Below are positions 1 through 6,818 of a stretch of DNA of 11,886 nt, in pieces. The notes under the pieces were generated by a model that was given only the letters and a program-made list of their open reading frames with translations, was not told where the DNA came from and searched no databases. Every line of letters begins with the position of its first letter. Position 1 is the first letter of the stretch. A program made the translations under genes and the position numbers. Where the stretch lies: assembly GCA_028824575.1 (NCBI GenBank), contig JAPPDN010000622.1:7288-19173 (forward strand). The letters are read 5' to 3'. The stretch comes from Candidatus Poribacteria bacterium (lineage in GTDB: Bacteria > Poribacteria > WGA-4E > WGA-3G).

Positions 1-1
1 C

Positions 2-712
2 GGTAAACATGTACTATGTGAAAAACCGTTTGCCGAGAATATCTCTGAAGCGCGGGAAATGTACGCTGCCGCCGAAGAGAAAGACGTGATGCTGCAGGAT
101 GGGGTTTGGACCCGCTTCTTCCCCGCAGTGGAACACGCTCGAACCGAGATTGAGAATGGCACTATCGGTGAAGTCGTCCTCGTCCAGTCAGATTTTTTCG
201 ATCCGATTTATGCGATTCAAGCTGTCCCACTCGGCTTCGGTGCGGATGCCGTACCGACATCATTTGTTGCGACAGGTAGATATGCACGTGGTGCGATTGT
301 GGAATTTGGTGAAGATAAGTGCGCGGTACTGACGTTTCCACCCCGGAACTCAGAGTTGCCAGAGGTGACAGAACTCGTCGGCACAAAAGGACGTATTACG
401 CTTGAGCGTCCGGCACACTGTCCGACGCGTCTCTCTATCCGAATCCCGCCACCAAATGGCGTGCCTTCGCAATATAGAACAGGGAACGCGCCTGCCCCAT
501 TACACACCTTCGAGTATCCGTTACCGAGAACAGTAAGTATGCGACACGCCTCCCCAAACCAGCACGGCTTCCTGTATCAAGCCGAAGCGATTCACCGCTG
601 TCTTGCTGCTGGTCTGCATCAGTGTCCACAATACGGCAAAGAAGAATCGTTACACGCCATGCATCTGTTAACGGAGATTTATAAGGCGAACCCACCTATA
701 CCGCGGCGTTAG
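2..712 (+). CDS. Gfo/Idh/MocA oxidoreductase, dihydrodiol/xylose dehydrogenase-like, 5' partial
   Basis: The reading frame is open at the left edge (first full codon at 2); the ATG at 59 is internal. Upstream residues read GKHVLCEKPFAEN, containing the family's EKP motif whose Lys contacts NAD(P) and substrate. GVWTRFFPA and the later GTKGRITLERPAHCPT match the dihydrodiol dehydrogenase / D-xylose 1-dehydrogenase branch. The N-terminal Rossmann glycine motif lies outside the window. Odd point: after VVLVQSDF the sequence jumps to FDPIYAIQAV. Relatives carry about 20 more residues there, including the GGALLDIG segment with the catalytic Asp; the TGVD-type turn near 281-292 also seems shortened. 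The frame is intact throughout, so this is either an inactive paralogue, an enzyme with changed chemistry, or an early stage of decay. The gene converges with the gene ending at 789. Family assignment is strong; activity is doubtful. Confidence 0.85.
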   Translation, partial: GKHVLCEKPFAENISEAREMYAAAEEKDVMLQDGVWTRFFPAVEHARTEIENGTIGEVVLVQSDFFDPIYAIQAVPLGFGADAVPTSFVATGRYARGAIVEFGEDKCAVLTFPPRNSELPEVTELVGTKGRITLERPAHCPTRLSIRIPPPNGVPSQYRTGNAPAPLHTFEYPLPRTVSMRHASPNQHGFLYQAEAIHRCLAAGLHQCPQYGKEESLHAMHLLTEIYKANPPIPRR

Positions 713-738
713 TTTCTATTCTCACTGCGAAGCAATAG

Positions 739-753
739 CACCCCTACGGGGTG
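739..753. repeat. Short GC-rich hairpin between convergent genes
   Basis: CACCCC-TAC-GGGGTG forms a perfect 6-bp stem with a 3-nt loop, midway between two converging stop codons. Neither side has a clear T-run, so it is at best a weak bidirectional terminator. It may instead be one of the small intergenic hairpins seen elsewhere in this window. Confidence 0.4.
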
Positions 754-788
754 AAGAAAGTGTTCGGAAACCGGTATGCCCCGCGGGA

Positions 789-1685
789 TTAGTCGCTGCC
801 ATTCGGTTCTGAATCAGCGGCCTTGATTTCATATTTTTTTAATTCAAGGCTTTTGACTGTGGTTGAAAACGCAAATTCAGGATCAGGAATAATTTTCAAA
901 AAGATATCTTCCGCTTTTTGATAATACTTGACGATTCCGATGTTGGGTGCCAGCCACAGCGTTGTAACAGATTCACCGGGGGAATCTACCTCCTCTTCCG
1001 GGGGAAACACTGCTATGGTTGTCTCTGTCCGATATTCAATCTTTAAACAGTTTTCAAAAGTTCCAGCGGGGGTCTCAATGTTCTCGATGCCAATGACCTT
1101 GCCTTTTTCATTGATAGTGAAATCAAACGCGATATCATTAGGATCTCCCTGTGGTGGATCAGGTGTTATCATGAGCTTGGCTTTCATGCGCATTGCGTCC
1201 CACTCTTCGTTGAAGGTAGTAAACGTTGATAACATATAGAACTGCTCCTGCGCTTCTGCCTCAATCTCGTAGAGAAGATTAAAACCTGCCTCAGCCCCCG
1301 GCGGTGCCGCTTCCTTCATCATTTTGAGGAGAACCCCCATCTCTTTGACAAAACGTGCCTGCAGTGTTTTTTTTGCTTCTTTGCCAACTAAAAACGCGAT
1401 CCCCTCTTCACCGACTCGATAGAGATCCGGGTAGATGTGATAGTCATAATCTATCCAGTTTTCTAAAGCAGGTTCATAGTCAAAGACGTGATATGTTTCC
1501 CCTGCGATCTCTTCACTCTCAACAACACGACGCGTTAATTCGTTTCCATCCTGGTCTACGTAAACCCAGTAACTTCCAAGTGTCCCTGGAAAATATTGGG
1601 TCATCTCCGATTCATCACCCATTAGTGCTGCGCTGAGACCAAAGACGAGTAAAAGTGTAAAGACAGGACGAAATTTTTTTAACAT
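789..1685 (-). CDS. Secreted TapB/DUF3108-like protein of unknown function
   Basis: 298 residues. The N-terminus (K3, K4, R6, then a hydrophobic stretch at about 8-22) is a Sec signal peptide without a lipobox Cys, so the protein should be periplasmic or surface-exposed. The mature part begins YFPGTLGSYWVYVDQDGNE (31-49), the YFP-x-x-x-G-x-x-W-x-Y opening found in many secreted proteins of the TapB/DUF3108-like group. Near the C-terminus are ETPAGTFENCLKI (204-216) and LWLAPNIGIVKYY (243-255), the paired tail motifs of the same group. An Ala/Glu-rich segment (about 103-148) interrupts the fold. The ATG at 1685-1683 is supported by GGAGGA six bases upstream (complement of 1692-1697). It stands alone, converging with the oxidoreductase at 712. 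No catalytic residues are recognisable; family placement is from remembered motifs. Confidence 0.8.
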   Translation of the reverse strand: MLKKFRPVFTLLLVFGLSAALMGDESEMTQYFPGTLGSYWVYVDQDGNELTRRVVESEEIAGETYHVFDYEPALENWIDYDYHIYPDLYRVGEEGIAFLVGKEAKKTLQARFVKEMGVLLKMMKEAAPPGAEAGFNLLYEIEAEAQEQFYMLSTFTTFNEEWDAMRMKAKLMITPDPPQGDPNDIAFDFTINEKGKVIGIENIETPAGTFENCLKIEYRTETTIAVFPPEEEVDSPGESVTTLWLAPNIGIVKYYQKAEDIFLKIIPDPEFAFSTTVKSLELKKYEIKAADSEPNGSD

Positions 1686-1766
1686 GAGTGTTCCTCCAAG
1701 GTATTCCTTTTAGGTTTGTTTGATTAAATAGATTCTGCTCAGGCGAAAAGGAGAGTAAAAGTTTAA

Positions 1767-1788
1767 TTGGAAACCGGAAGATTTCCAA
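1767..1788. promoter_or_regulatory. Inverted repeat TTGGAAA-N8-TTTCCAA, possible operator
   Basis: Two perfect 7-base half-sites are separated by 8 bases, giving a 15-base centre-to-centre spacing. The repeat ends 21 bases before the -35 box of the plus-strand promoter at 1810 and starts about 80 bases upstream of the minus-strand gene beginning at 1685, so a dimeric regulator here could act on either. As RNA it could also form a hairpin. No regulator is assigned. Confidence 0.35.
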
Positions 1789-1809
1789 ACAGGAATTGTA
1801 AAAAAGTTG

Positions 1810-1839
1810 TTGACATCCTTACAAGTTGTATTGTATACT
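1810..1839 (+). promoter_or_regulatory. Sigma-70-type promoter TTGACA-18-TATACT
   Basis: A consensus -35 (TTGACA, 1810-1815) and a near-consensus -10 (TATACT, 1834-1839) are separated by 18 bases. Transcription would begin near 1846 and run into the MITE-like element and then the 66-residue ORF at 2094. The left target duplication begins at 1856, so the element lies inside the leader and not inside the promoter. Confidence 0.65.
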
Positions 1840-1863
1840 CAATCTATCCGTTAGATAATGTTA

Positions 1864-2015
1864 ACCCAAGTTGCCACTTTGTAGCATAGGCTGTTAGCCT
1901 GTGCCTCTTCGTGCCGAAGATGACAGGAAACACGCCAAGTTTTTCGTAAAAATGACCGCTTTTCACTGAAAAACGGCGTTCTTACGTCTAAAATCACATG
2001 GGTAGCAAGTTGGGT
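1864..2015. mobile_element. MITE-like non-autonomous element, 152 bp, with TIRs and 8-bp target duplication
   Basis: The left end reads ACCCAAGTTGCCAC (1864-1877). The reverse complement of the right end reads ACCCAACTTGCTAC (2002-2015). They agree at 12 of 14 positions. TAATGTTA lies directly outside both ends (1856-1863 and 2016-2023), an exact 8-bp target-site duplication. No transposase is encoded. The interior is strongly folded: GCATAGGCT-GTT-AGCCTGTGC (1884-1904, 9-bp stem with one G-T pair), TCTTCG-TGC-CGAAGA (1906-1920), TTTTT-CGT-AAAAA (1940-1952) and a 9-bp stem with one mismatch at 1956-1976. Several transposase families make 8-bp duplications, so I do not name the mobilising family. 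It accounts for most of the 408-base gap between 1686 and 2093. Alternative: a structured regulatory RNA, but that would not explain the flanking duplication. Confidence 0.78.
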
Positions 2016-2093
2016 TAATGTTAGTTGTCTTTGTCCACCACATTCATCATTATTGTTTGACCCGCTTTGCACGCACTGAAGATGAGGTGAACC

Positions 2094-2294
2094 ATGCTAA
2101 AGACTATTGAAACCCAAAGCGATGTGAAATTAGATGAACCGACGCAGTTGCCAAAACCCAGATGGACGCTTGTGACAATTTTTCGCGAAGAACTCCACGT
2201 CCCTGAAATTGCTTTGCTAAGTGAAGTTGCGTTCGGTGAACACTGGCTTCGTCCTGAGGAAGATACGACACAGACATATCACCCATCAGAATAG
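2094..2294 (+). CDS. Small 66-residue protein, antitoxin-like C-terminus
   Basis: The ATG is preceded by GAGGTGA (2084-2090), a good ribosome site, and a promoter lies about 250 bases upstream beyond the MITE-like element. I do not recognise a named family. The C-terminal half, IALLSEVAFGEHWLRPEED, resembles the LLSE...DW..PEED ending of many short antitoxin-like proteins (DUF2281/VapB type) that sit before a PIN-type toxin. No toxin ORF follows: 2295-2421 holds only a hairpin and the next gene's leader. It may therefore be an orphan antitoxin, a relic, or an unrelated small protein. The 66-codon open frame and the ribosome site support translation; the function is a guess. Confidence 0.55.
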   Translation: MLKTIETQSDVKLDEPTQLPKPRWTLVTIFREELHVPEIALLSEVAFGEHWLRPEEDTTQTYHPSE

Positions 2295-2378
2295 TTTTCT
2301 AATACCCATTGGACTTTCAGATAGTTATCTCACGAGTGTCTAACAAGAAAACCGTAACCAACAGAATTTATCAAACGC

Positions 2379-2399
2379 GGCGCGCTCTGAAAGCGCGCC
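2379..2399. terminator. GC-rich hairpin followed by T-rich tail
   Basis: GGCGCGCT-CTGAA-AGCGCGCC is a perfect 8-bp stem with a 5-nt loop, followed by TACTTTTATTA. On the plus strand it fits an intrinsic terminator for the 66-residue gene. It ends only 22 bases before the sulfatase ATG, so it could also shape that gene's leader. Confidence 0.5.
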
Positions 2400-2421
2400 T
2401 ACTTTTATTAGGAATCACAAT

Positions 2422-3753
2422 ATGGACAAACCAAATATAATCTATATCCACTCACACGACACGGGACGGTATGTGCAACCTTATGGGCATGCGATTCCGA
2501 CACCGAACATACAGAAACTTGCGGAAGAGGGTGTCGTGTTCCGAAACTCATTTTGTGCAAACCCGACCTGCTCGCCATCGCGAGCGGCACTCCTCACCGG
2601 ACAGTGGGCACATAGCTGCGGTATGGGCGGATTGGCAAACCGCGGTTGGAGTCTTCCGGTACCGGTGCATCTCATAACCTACACCTTGAATCAAGCGGGC
2701 TACACCACCGCCTTGGCAGGATTCCAGCACGTCGTGCGAGATTTAAAAGAGACAGGTTACCAACGACTTTTATCTCAAGGCACCGTGCGCGCAGGTGCAG
2801 AAGAACGGGCACGCGATTTCATCGCTGAGAAACATGATGCTCCGTTCTTTTTGGATGTCGGGTTTGGAGAGACGCATCGCCGGGCGAAAGGGTTCGATCC
2901 ACCACCGGATGGCGAACCGAAGACGGATCCACGCTATGTAAAACCGCCAGCCCCGTTCCCTGATACGCCTGTAACCCGACAAGATATGGCGGAATACATA
3001 GACGCAGCACGCACACTGGATAGAAAGATGGGCGTGGTTTTTGATGCGCTTGAGGAAAATGGGATCGCTGATAACACGCTTGTGATATGCACGACTGACC
3101 ACGGACTCGCCTTCCCCCGAATGAAATGCCATCTCAGTGATCACGGTATCGGTGTGATGCTCATCGTCCGCGGTCCCGGCGGTTTTGATGGTGGGCAAGT
3201 CGTGGATGGACTGGTTAGCCAAATTGATCTGTTCCCCACCATTTGCGAATTGGCAGGTATTGATGCACCTGCATGGCTGCAAGGCACTTCCCTTTTACCG
3301 TTAGTTCGCGGCGAAGCGGACGATATTCGTGACGCTATTTTTGCTGAAGTCAACTATCACTGCTGTTATGAACCGCAGCGTGCTGTCCGGACCAAGCGAT
3401 GGAAATACATCCGACGCTATGACGACGCGGAGAAATGGGCATTGCCAAACTGCGACGATAGCATCAGCAAAACCTTTATGTTGGAACACGGCTGGGACGA
3501 TCAACCCGTTGAATCGGAGCGGTTATACGATGTCGTGTTTGATGCGTCAGAGGCGCATAACCTTGCAGAGGATCCCAATTATGCGGATGTCCTGGCAGAG
3601 ATGCGAGACCGTTTAGAGCAGTGGCGCACAGAGACCGACGACCCTGTGAACGAAAACCAGATTATGGTGCCACCAGAGACGGCTGTGCTGAACGATCCGA
3701 CAGACGTGTCACCCGGTGATAAGCACTATCCGGCACGTGAGATCGTACAGTAA
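2422..3753 (+). CDS. Type I sulfatase, N-sulfoglucosamine sulfohydrolase (sulfamidase)-like
   Basis: 443 residues with the alkaline-phosphatase-superfamily sulfatase layout. CSPSRAALLTG (50-60) is the C-x-P-S-R signature in which Cys50 is converted to formylglycine, with Arg54 alongside. TTDHG (224-228) supplies the C-terminal metal ligands, and TKRWKYI (324-330) is the usual C-terminal basic strand. The overall pattern, including NTLVICTTDHGLAFP, is closest to heparan N-sulfatases. Odd points: the N-terminal metal motif reads IHSHDTGR (9-16), a His-Asp pair where most family members have Asp-Asp, and there is no signal peptide, suggesting action on imported sulfated sugars. The length is in the normal range for the family. 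The start has AGGA (2410-2413) eight bases upstream. It converges with the ThuA/dehydrogenase operon. Sulfatase identity is firm; substrate is inferred. Confidence 0.92.
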   Translation: MDKPNIIYIHSHDTGRYVQPYGHAIPTPNIQKLAEEGVVFRNSFCANPTCSPSRAALLTGQWAHSCGMGGLANRGWSLPVPVHLITYTLNQAGYTTALAGFQHVVRDLKETGYQRLLSQGTVRAGAEERARDFIAEKHDAPFFLDVGFGETHRRAKGFDPPPDGEPKTDPRYVKPPAPFPDTPVTRQDMAEYIDAARTLDRKMGVVFDALEENGIADNTLVICTTDHGLAFPRMKCHLSDHGIGVMLIVRGPGGFDGGQVVDGLVSQIDLFPTICELAGIDAPAWLQGTSLLPLVRGEADDIRDAIFAEVNYHCCYEPQRAVRTKRWKYIRRYDDAEKWALPNCDDSISKTFMLEHGWDDQPVESERLYDVVFDASEAHNLAEDPNYADVLAEMRDRLEQWRTETDDPVNENQIMVPPETAVLNDPTDVSPGDKHYPAREIVQ

Positions 3754-3771
3754 GGCAGCCACATTTCTGTT

Positions 3772-3797
3772 GCGCAGGACCTCCGGGTTCCCTGCGC
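3772..3797. terminator. Hairpin between convergent genes, possible terminator
   Basis: GCGCAGG and CCTGCGC form a perfect 7-bp stem around a 12-nt interior that can extend by ACC/GGT pairing. TCCTTTG follows on the plus strand, a weak T-rich tail. It lies between the sulfatase stop (3753) and the ThuA-like stop (3820) and may serve the plus-strand gene; the minus-strand side has no T-run. Confidence 0.45.
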
Positions 3798-3819
3798 TCC
3801 TTTGCAGCATACGGCTCAC

Positions 3820-4455
3820 CTAAAGCCGATTGCCTGCCCATAGCGCGCCTCGGCGGATGACTGTTTGAAAGCTTGGATTCTCAAGCACTGCCATATCGTG
3901 CCCGAGCGCGAAGTAGAAGACTCTACCCTCGCCGTACGTATGATGGAACGCCATGATATGCGTTTCATCTTTCGTTTCATCGTACGCGTGCATCAGATGG
4001 TGCGATGCGTCGGGGTTGTGCTTCAGGTAGTAGAGTTCATCTGTTGCCTCAAAATCAGATAAACCTTCAGTAATCGGATGATTCGGATCGCTGACATTGA
4101 CGGTGAAGTCCATATACGGACTGTGTCCGTCGAAAAACCCGTTAAGCATACCGTGGTAGCCTTCAGCCTCCCTGAACGAAGCGGCTGCAGTATGTAGCCC
4201 GAAGAACCCACCGCCTGTTCGGATATAGTTGAGCAGTCCATTTTCTTGTGCTTTCGTAAGTTCCCCGACATCGGTGTAGAAAAGCACAGTGTCATATCCT
4301 TCAAGTCCATCTGCCAGCACATTGTAGTCCTGTGAGAAATCGGCCTCAATGGCATCAGTATCGTTGAGCATCGATGTTAGGAACTGCCCGTTCCCCGCGT
4401 GATCGTGATAAATACCTTCTGTCCCGACAAATATGAGTAATTTAAGATTTTCCAT
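3820..4455 (-). CDS. ThuA-like domain protein
   Basis: 211 residues, essentially the whole ThuA-like domain (glutamine-amidotransferase-like flavodoxin fold) without extra domains or signal peptide, so probably cytoplasmic. Diagnostic segments are LLIFVGTEGIYHDH (6-19), the glycine-rich turn GGGFFGLHTAAASF (81-94, His88), DELYY (139-143) and GEGRVFYFALGHD (175-187). ThuA was named for trehalose use in rhizobia, and related proteins recur beside sugar dehydrogenases and Gfo/Idh/MocA enzymes; the precise reaction of this copy cannot be read from sequence. It is the second gene of a minus-strand operon: the dehydrogenase stop TAA abuts its ribosome site GGGAGG, with only 10 nt between genes, so translational coupling is likely. 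Confidence 0.88.
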   Translation of the reverse strand: MENLKLLIFVGTEGIYHDHAGNGQFLTSMLNDTDAIEADFSQDYNVLADGLEGYDTVLFYTDVGELTKAQENGLLNYIRTGGGFFGLHTAAASFREAEGYHGMLNGFFDGHSPYMDFTVNVSDPNHPITEGLSDFEATDELYYLKHNPDASHHLMHAYDETKDETHIMAFHHTYGEGRVFYFALGHDMAVLENPSFQTVIRRGALWAGNRL

Positions 4456-4465
4456 TTCGCCTCCC

Positions 4466-5497
4466 TTAATCGTTGGGTATCACGAGCACTTTGACAGACC
4501 CGTGTTCATCGCGCCCTGCAGCGACAGCGAATGCCTCGTTAATATCGTCTAAGTCGAACCGGTGCGTGACGAGCGGGTTCGGATCAAGTTTGCCAGTGGC
4601 GAGTAGATCAATAGCGACTTGGAACTCGGTTTTCCCACCGCGCCTCCCGTAACAGAAGGACCAAATGACTGTCAGCTCTCGGCTCCGTGCGAACCGCTCT
4701 GAAAAAGTGAGCGGTGTTCGGTGTCCACCGACCATACAGACACGTCCACGTTTCGCTGCAATCTCTGTCGCTTGTTCCAATGTGTTCGCTGTGCCACCGA
4801 CCGCCTCAAAAACGACATCCGCCCCGCGTCCGTCGCTCCAGTCCTTGATAGCCTCTACAGCGTCTGTTTTATCTACATTGATGGGTACAGCACCCACCGC
4901 ATCGCGGGCAATCTGTAGCGGTCCATCCGGCTTTCCCAACATAGCGATAGCGGTCGCGCCTGCGACATCTGCTACTTGCGCAATCGTCAATCCGACAGGA
5001 CCACTGCCGATAATAGCGACGCGATCCCCCGGCGATACCATTGCTCTGTTGACAGCATGGACCGCCACTGCGTAGACTTCTGCCAGTGCACCACCTTCAG
5101 GAGAGACGCTTTCCGGCAATGAATACACGTTTGCTGTCCGTGCGACCATAAACTCTGCGAAACCGCCGCCACCGTGCCGTAGGTTTCCACAGATATTATA
5201 GTAACCGTTATAGCATTCCGGGCAATTGTTACACGGGCTAATCGGTTCAACCGCCACACGCGCGCCCTTTTCATACGCCGTAACACCTTTGCCCGTATCC
5301 ATAACGAGTCCCGCTAACTCGTGTCCGCCGATGCGCGGAGATAAAGGCTTCTCAGGTTGGTGATGATACCCGTGCAGATCACTGCCACAGATACCTGATG
5401 CTTCTACTTGGACCAGGACTTGCCCTTCTTCGGGTGTAGGGTCTGGTACCGTTTCAACCCTTATGTCTTTTCCACCGTAAAATTGTGCAGCTTTCAC
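4466..5497 (-). CDS. Zinc-dependent medium-chain alcohol/polyol dehydrogenase
   Basis: 343 residues, full length for the MDR family (sorbitol / threonine dehydrogenase type). GICGSDLHG (35-43) gives the catalytic-zinc Cys37, GGHELAG (57-63) gives His59 and Glu60, and the Cys-rich loop with Cys89, 92, 95 and 103 is the structural-zinc site. GSGPVG (164-169) is the NAD(P)-binding turn. It should oxidise a secondary alcohol on a sugar or polyol to a ketone; the substrate is unknown. The start codon is GTG (5497-5495), supported by GAGGAGG five bases upstream (complement of 5503-5509). It is first in an operon with the ThuA-like gene and diverges from the oxidoreductase at 5719 across about 220 bases. 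No clear promoter was seen for it. No signal peptide. Confidence 0.93.
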   Translation of the reverse strand: MKAAQFYGGKDIRVETVPDPTPEEGQVLVQVEASGICGSDLHGYHHQPEKPLSPRIGGHELAGLVMDTGKGVTAYEKGARVAVEPISPCNNCPECYNGYYNICGNLRHGGGGFAEFMVARTANVYSLPESVSPEGGALAEVYAVAVHAVNRAMVSPGDRVAIIGSGPVGLTIAQVADVAGATAIAMLGKPDGPLQIARDAVGAVPINVDKTDAVEAIKDWSDGRGADVVFEAVGGTANTLEQATEIAAKRGRVCMVGGHRTPLTFSERFARSRELTVIWSFCYGRRGGKTEFQVAIDLLATGKLDPNPLVTHRFDLDDINEAFAVAAGRDEHGSVKVLVIPND

Positions 5498-5595
5498 AAC
5501 AGCCTCCTCAAAAGCTAGTAGTCTGTTTGGAATATAGCACAGATAGCGAATTGTGTCAACGGGTTATCTAAGGAATAGTTGTCAGTTAAGGATCA

Positions 5596-5608
5596 CGAGC
5601 ACAGCTCG
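5596..5608. repeat. Small hairpin in the divergent intergenic region
   Basis: CGAGC-ACA-GCTCG is a 5-bp stem with a 3-nt loop, followed by CTCCTACC. It lies between the divergent dehydrogenase and oxidoreductase genes. It resembles the other hairpin-then-CTAC intergenic segments in this window and may be a dispersed repeat; there is no T-run. Confidence 0.3.
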
Positions 5609-5655
5609 CTCCTACCATAAGACGGTGTTGATGCATCGCAGACCAGAAAAATCTC

Positions 5656-5685
5656 TTGACTTCTAATCCAAAAATGCATTAAAAT
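5656..5685 (+). promoter_or_regulatory. Sigma-70-type promoter TTGACT-18-TAAAAT
   Basis: TTGACT (5656-5661) and TAAAAT (5680-5685) are spaced by 18 bases. Transcription would start near 5692, about 27 bases before the chosen ATG of the Gfo/Idh/MocA gene. This is the only strong plus-strand promoter in this intergenic region. Confidence 0.6.
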
Positions 5686-5718
5686 CAAAAGCATACAATA
5701 CGTAACGAGGAGATGGAA

Positions 5719-6777
5719 ATGAGAACAGTTAAATTAGGATTGATTGGGGCGGGTGGTATTGCACAGGCGCACTGCGGCACACTTGCAGACATCAAAGGTG
5801 CTGAAATTATTGCCGCCGCCGACCTTGTCCCCGCAAACCTGGAGCGCGCAAAAGAACGGTGGGGTATCAAACGCACGTTCAACGATTATAACGAGATGCT
5901 CAAAATGGACGAGATTGAGGCGGTCTACGTCTGCACCCCAACAGGTGTACACGCAGCACCAACAGTCGCTGCGCTGAACGCAGGCAAACACGTTTTCTGT
6001 GAGAAGCCGATGGAGGCGACGTTGGACGCTGCCGCTTCAATGTGGCGTGCTGCAAAAGAAAACGATAAAATATTGATGGTCGGTTTGAAACTCCGTTATT
6101 CGCCACAGGTAATCAAAGCAAAAGAGATCGTGGACGCTGGCACGCTCGGCGATATCTACTACGTTGAGACCGTCGCGGATCGGCGGCGCGGGAACCCCGG
6201 CGGCAGTTTTATCCGAAAGGCGACAGCCGGTTTAGGCGCGTCTGCGGACATCGGCGTTTATGCGCTTGACACCGCCCTCTACCTGATGGGACATCCGAAA
6301 CCGGTTGCGGTCTCTGGTATCACCTCTAACTACCTGAGTCTGCACAATACATGGAACCCTGCTCTTAAAGAGACTGAAGTAGAAGATTTTGGTGTCGGTT
6401 GGGTGGTCTTCGAGAACGGGGCGCGTATGGTATTCAAGACGTGCTGGTGCATGAACATGGATTCACTCGGCGGGACGATTTTCCTCGGCAAAAAAGCGGG
6501 ATTACGTCTCGGTATTGGCGAAGTCCGTGGCCCAGAGGAAGGCGTACGCGTCTATGGCGATAAAGACGGTGAGATTTTTGATCAAGAATTCACGAAGTTT
6601 GAATCGGTAAGTGTATTCCACGAAGAGGATTCAGCCTTTATTGATGCTGTCCGTGAAGGAAAACCTGCGCCGATTGATCCGTACGGCGTTATGCTTACGA
6701 ACGTTATCATTCAAGGGGTTATTGATTCTTCAAATGCTGGTGGACGCGAAGTTGCAGTGACGGTGCCAACACTGTAG
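5719..6777 (+). CDS. Gfo/Idh/MocA family NAD(P)-dependent oxidoreductase
   Basis: 352 residues, normal length. LGLIGAGGIAQAH (7-18... beginning at Leu6) is the Rossmann GxGGxA turn and CEKPMEA (94-100) carries the catalytic-site Lys of the EKP motif. ASADIGVYALDTALYLMG (174-191) is the second-domain D-x-G-x-Y...D motif with Asp177 and Tyr181. Members reversibly oxidise sugars, inositols or related compounds; substrate unknown here. An ATG six bases upstream (5713) would abut GAGGAG (5707-5712), so I place the start at 5719, which gives six bases of spacing. It diverges from the zinc dehydrogenase/ThuA operon, is driven by the promoter at 5656 and is followed by a terminator-like hairpin at 6793. 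The contrast with the truncated relative at the left edge is that this copy keeps both catalytic motifs. Confidence 0.93.
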   Translation: MRTVKLGLIGAGGIAQAHCGTLADIKGAEIIAAADLVPANLERAKERWGIKRTFNDYNEMLKMDEIEAVYVCTPTGVHAAPTVAALNAGKHVFCEKPMEATLDAAASMWRAAKENDKILMVGLKLRYSPQVIKAKEIVDAGTLGDIYYVETVADRRRGNPGGSFIRKATAGLGASADIGVYALDTALYLMGHPKPVAVSGITSNYLSLHNTWNPALKETEVEDFGVGWVVFENGARMVFKTCWCMNMDSLGGTIFLGKKAGLRLGIGEVRGPEEGVRVYGDKDGEIFDQEFTKFESVSVFHEEDSAFIDAVREGKPAPIDPYGVMLTNVIIQGVIDSSNAGGREVAVTVPTL

Positions 6778-6792
6778 TGAACACAATACCAT

Positions 6793-6818
6793 GGTGCAAG
6801 GTCGTTGTGCCTTGCACC
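6793..6818 (+). terminator. Perfect 9-bp hairpin with TTCTTCT tail
   Basis: GGTGCAAGG and CCTTGCACC pair perfectly around an 8-nt loop, followed by TTCTTCT. It starts 16 bases after the oxidoreductase stop, so it most likely ends that transcript and separates it from the RDD-PspA cluster. It also argues against starting the next gene at 6791. Confidence 0.6.

Noticed and set aside
1851..2072. A 73-codon minus-strand ORF covering the MITE-like element
   Set aside because: It spans both inverted ends and all the internal hairpins and has no recognisable domain; it is best explained as an open frame within the mobile element.
2770..3282. A 170-codon minus-strand ORF opposite the first sulfatase
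   Set aside because: It is the antisense shadow of a conserved sulfatase, with a Cys/Arg/His-rich composition and no domain.
4665..5075. A 136-codon plus-strand ORF opposite the zinc dehydrogenase
   Set aside because: It has low-complexity Ser/Ala/Thr/Pro composition and lies antisense to a gene with complete family motifs.
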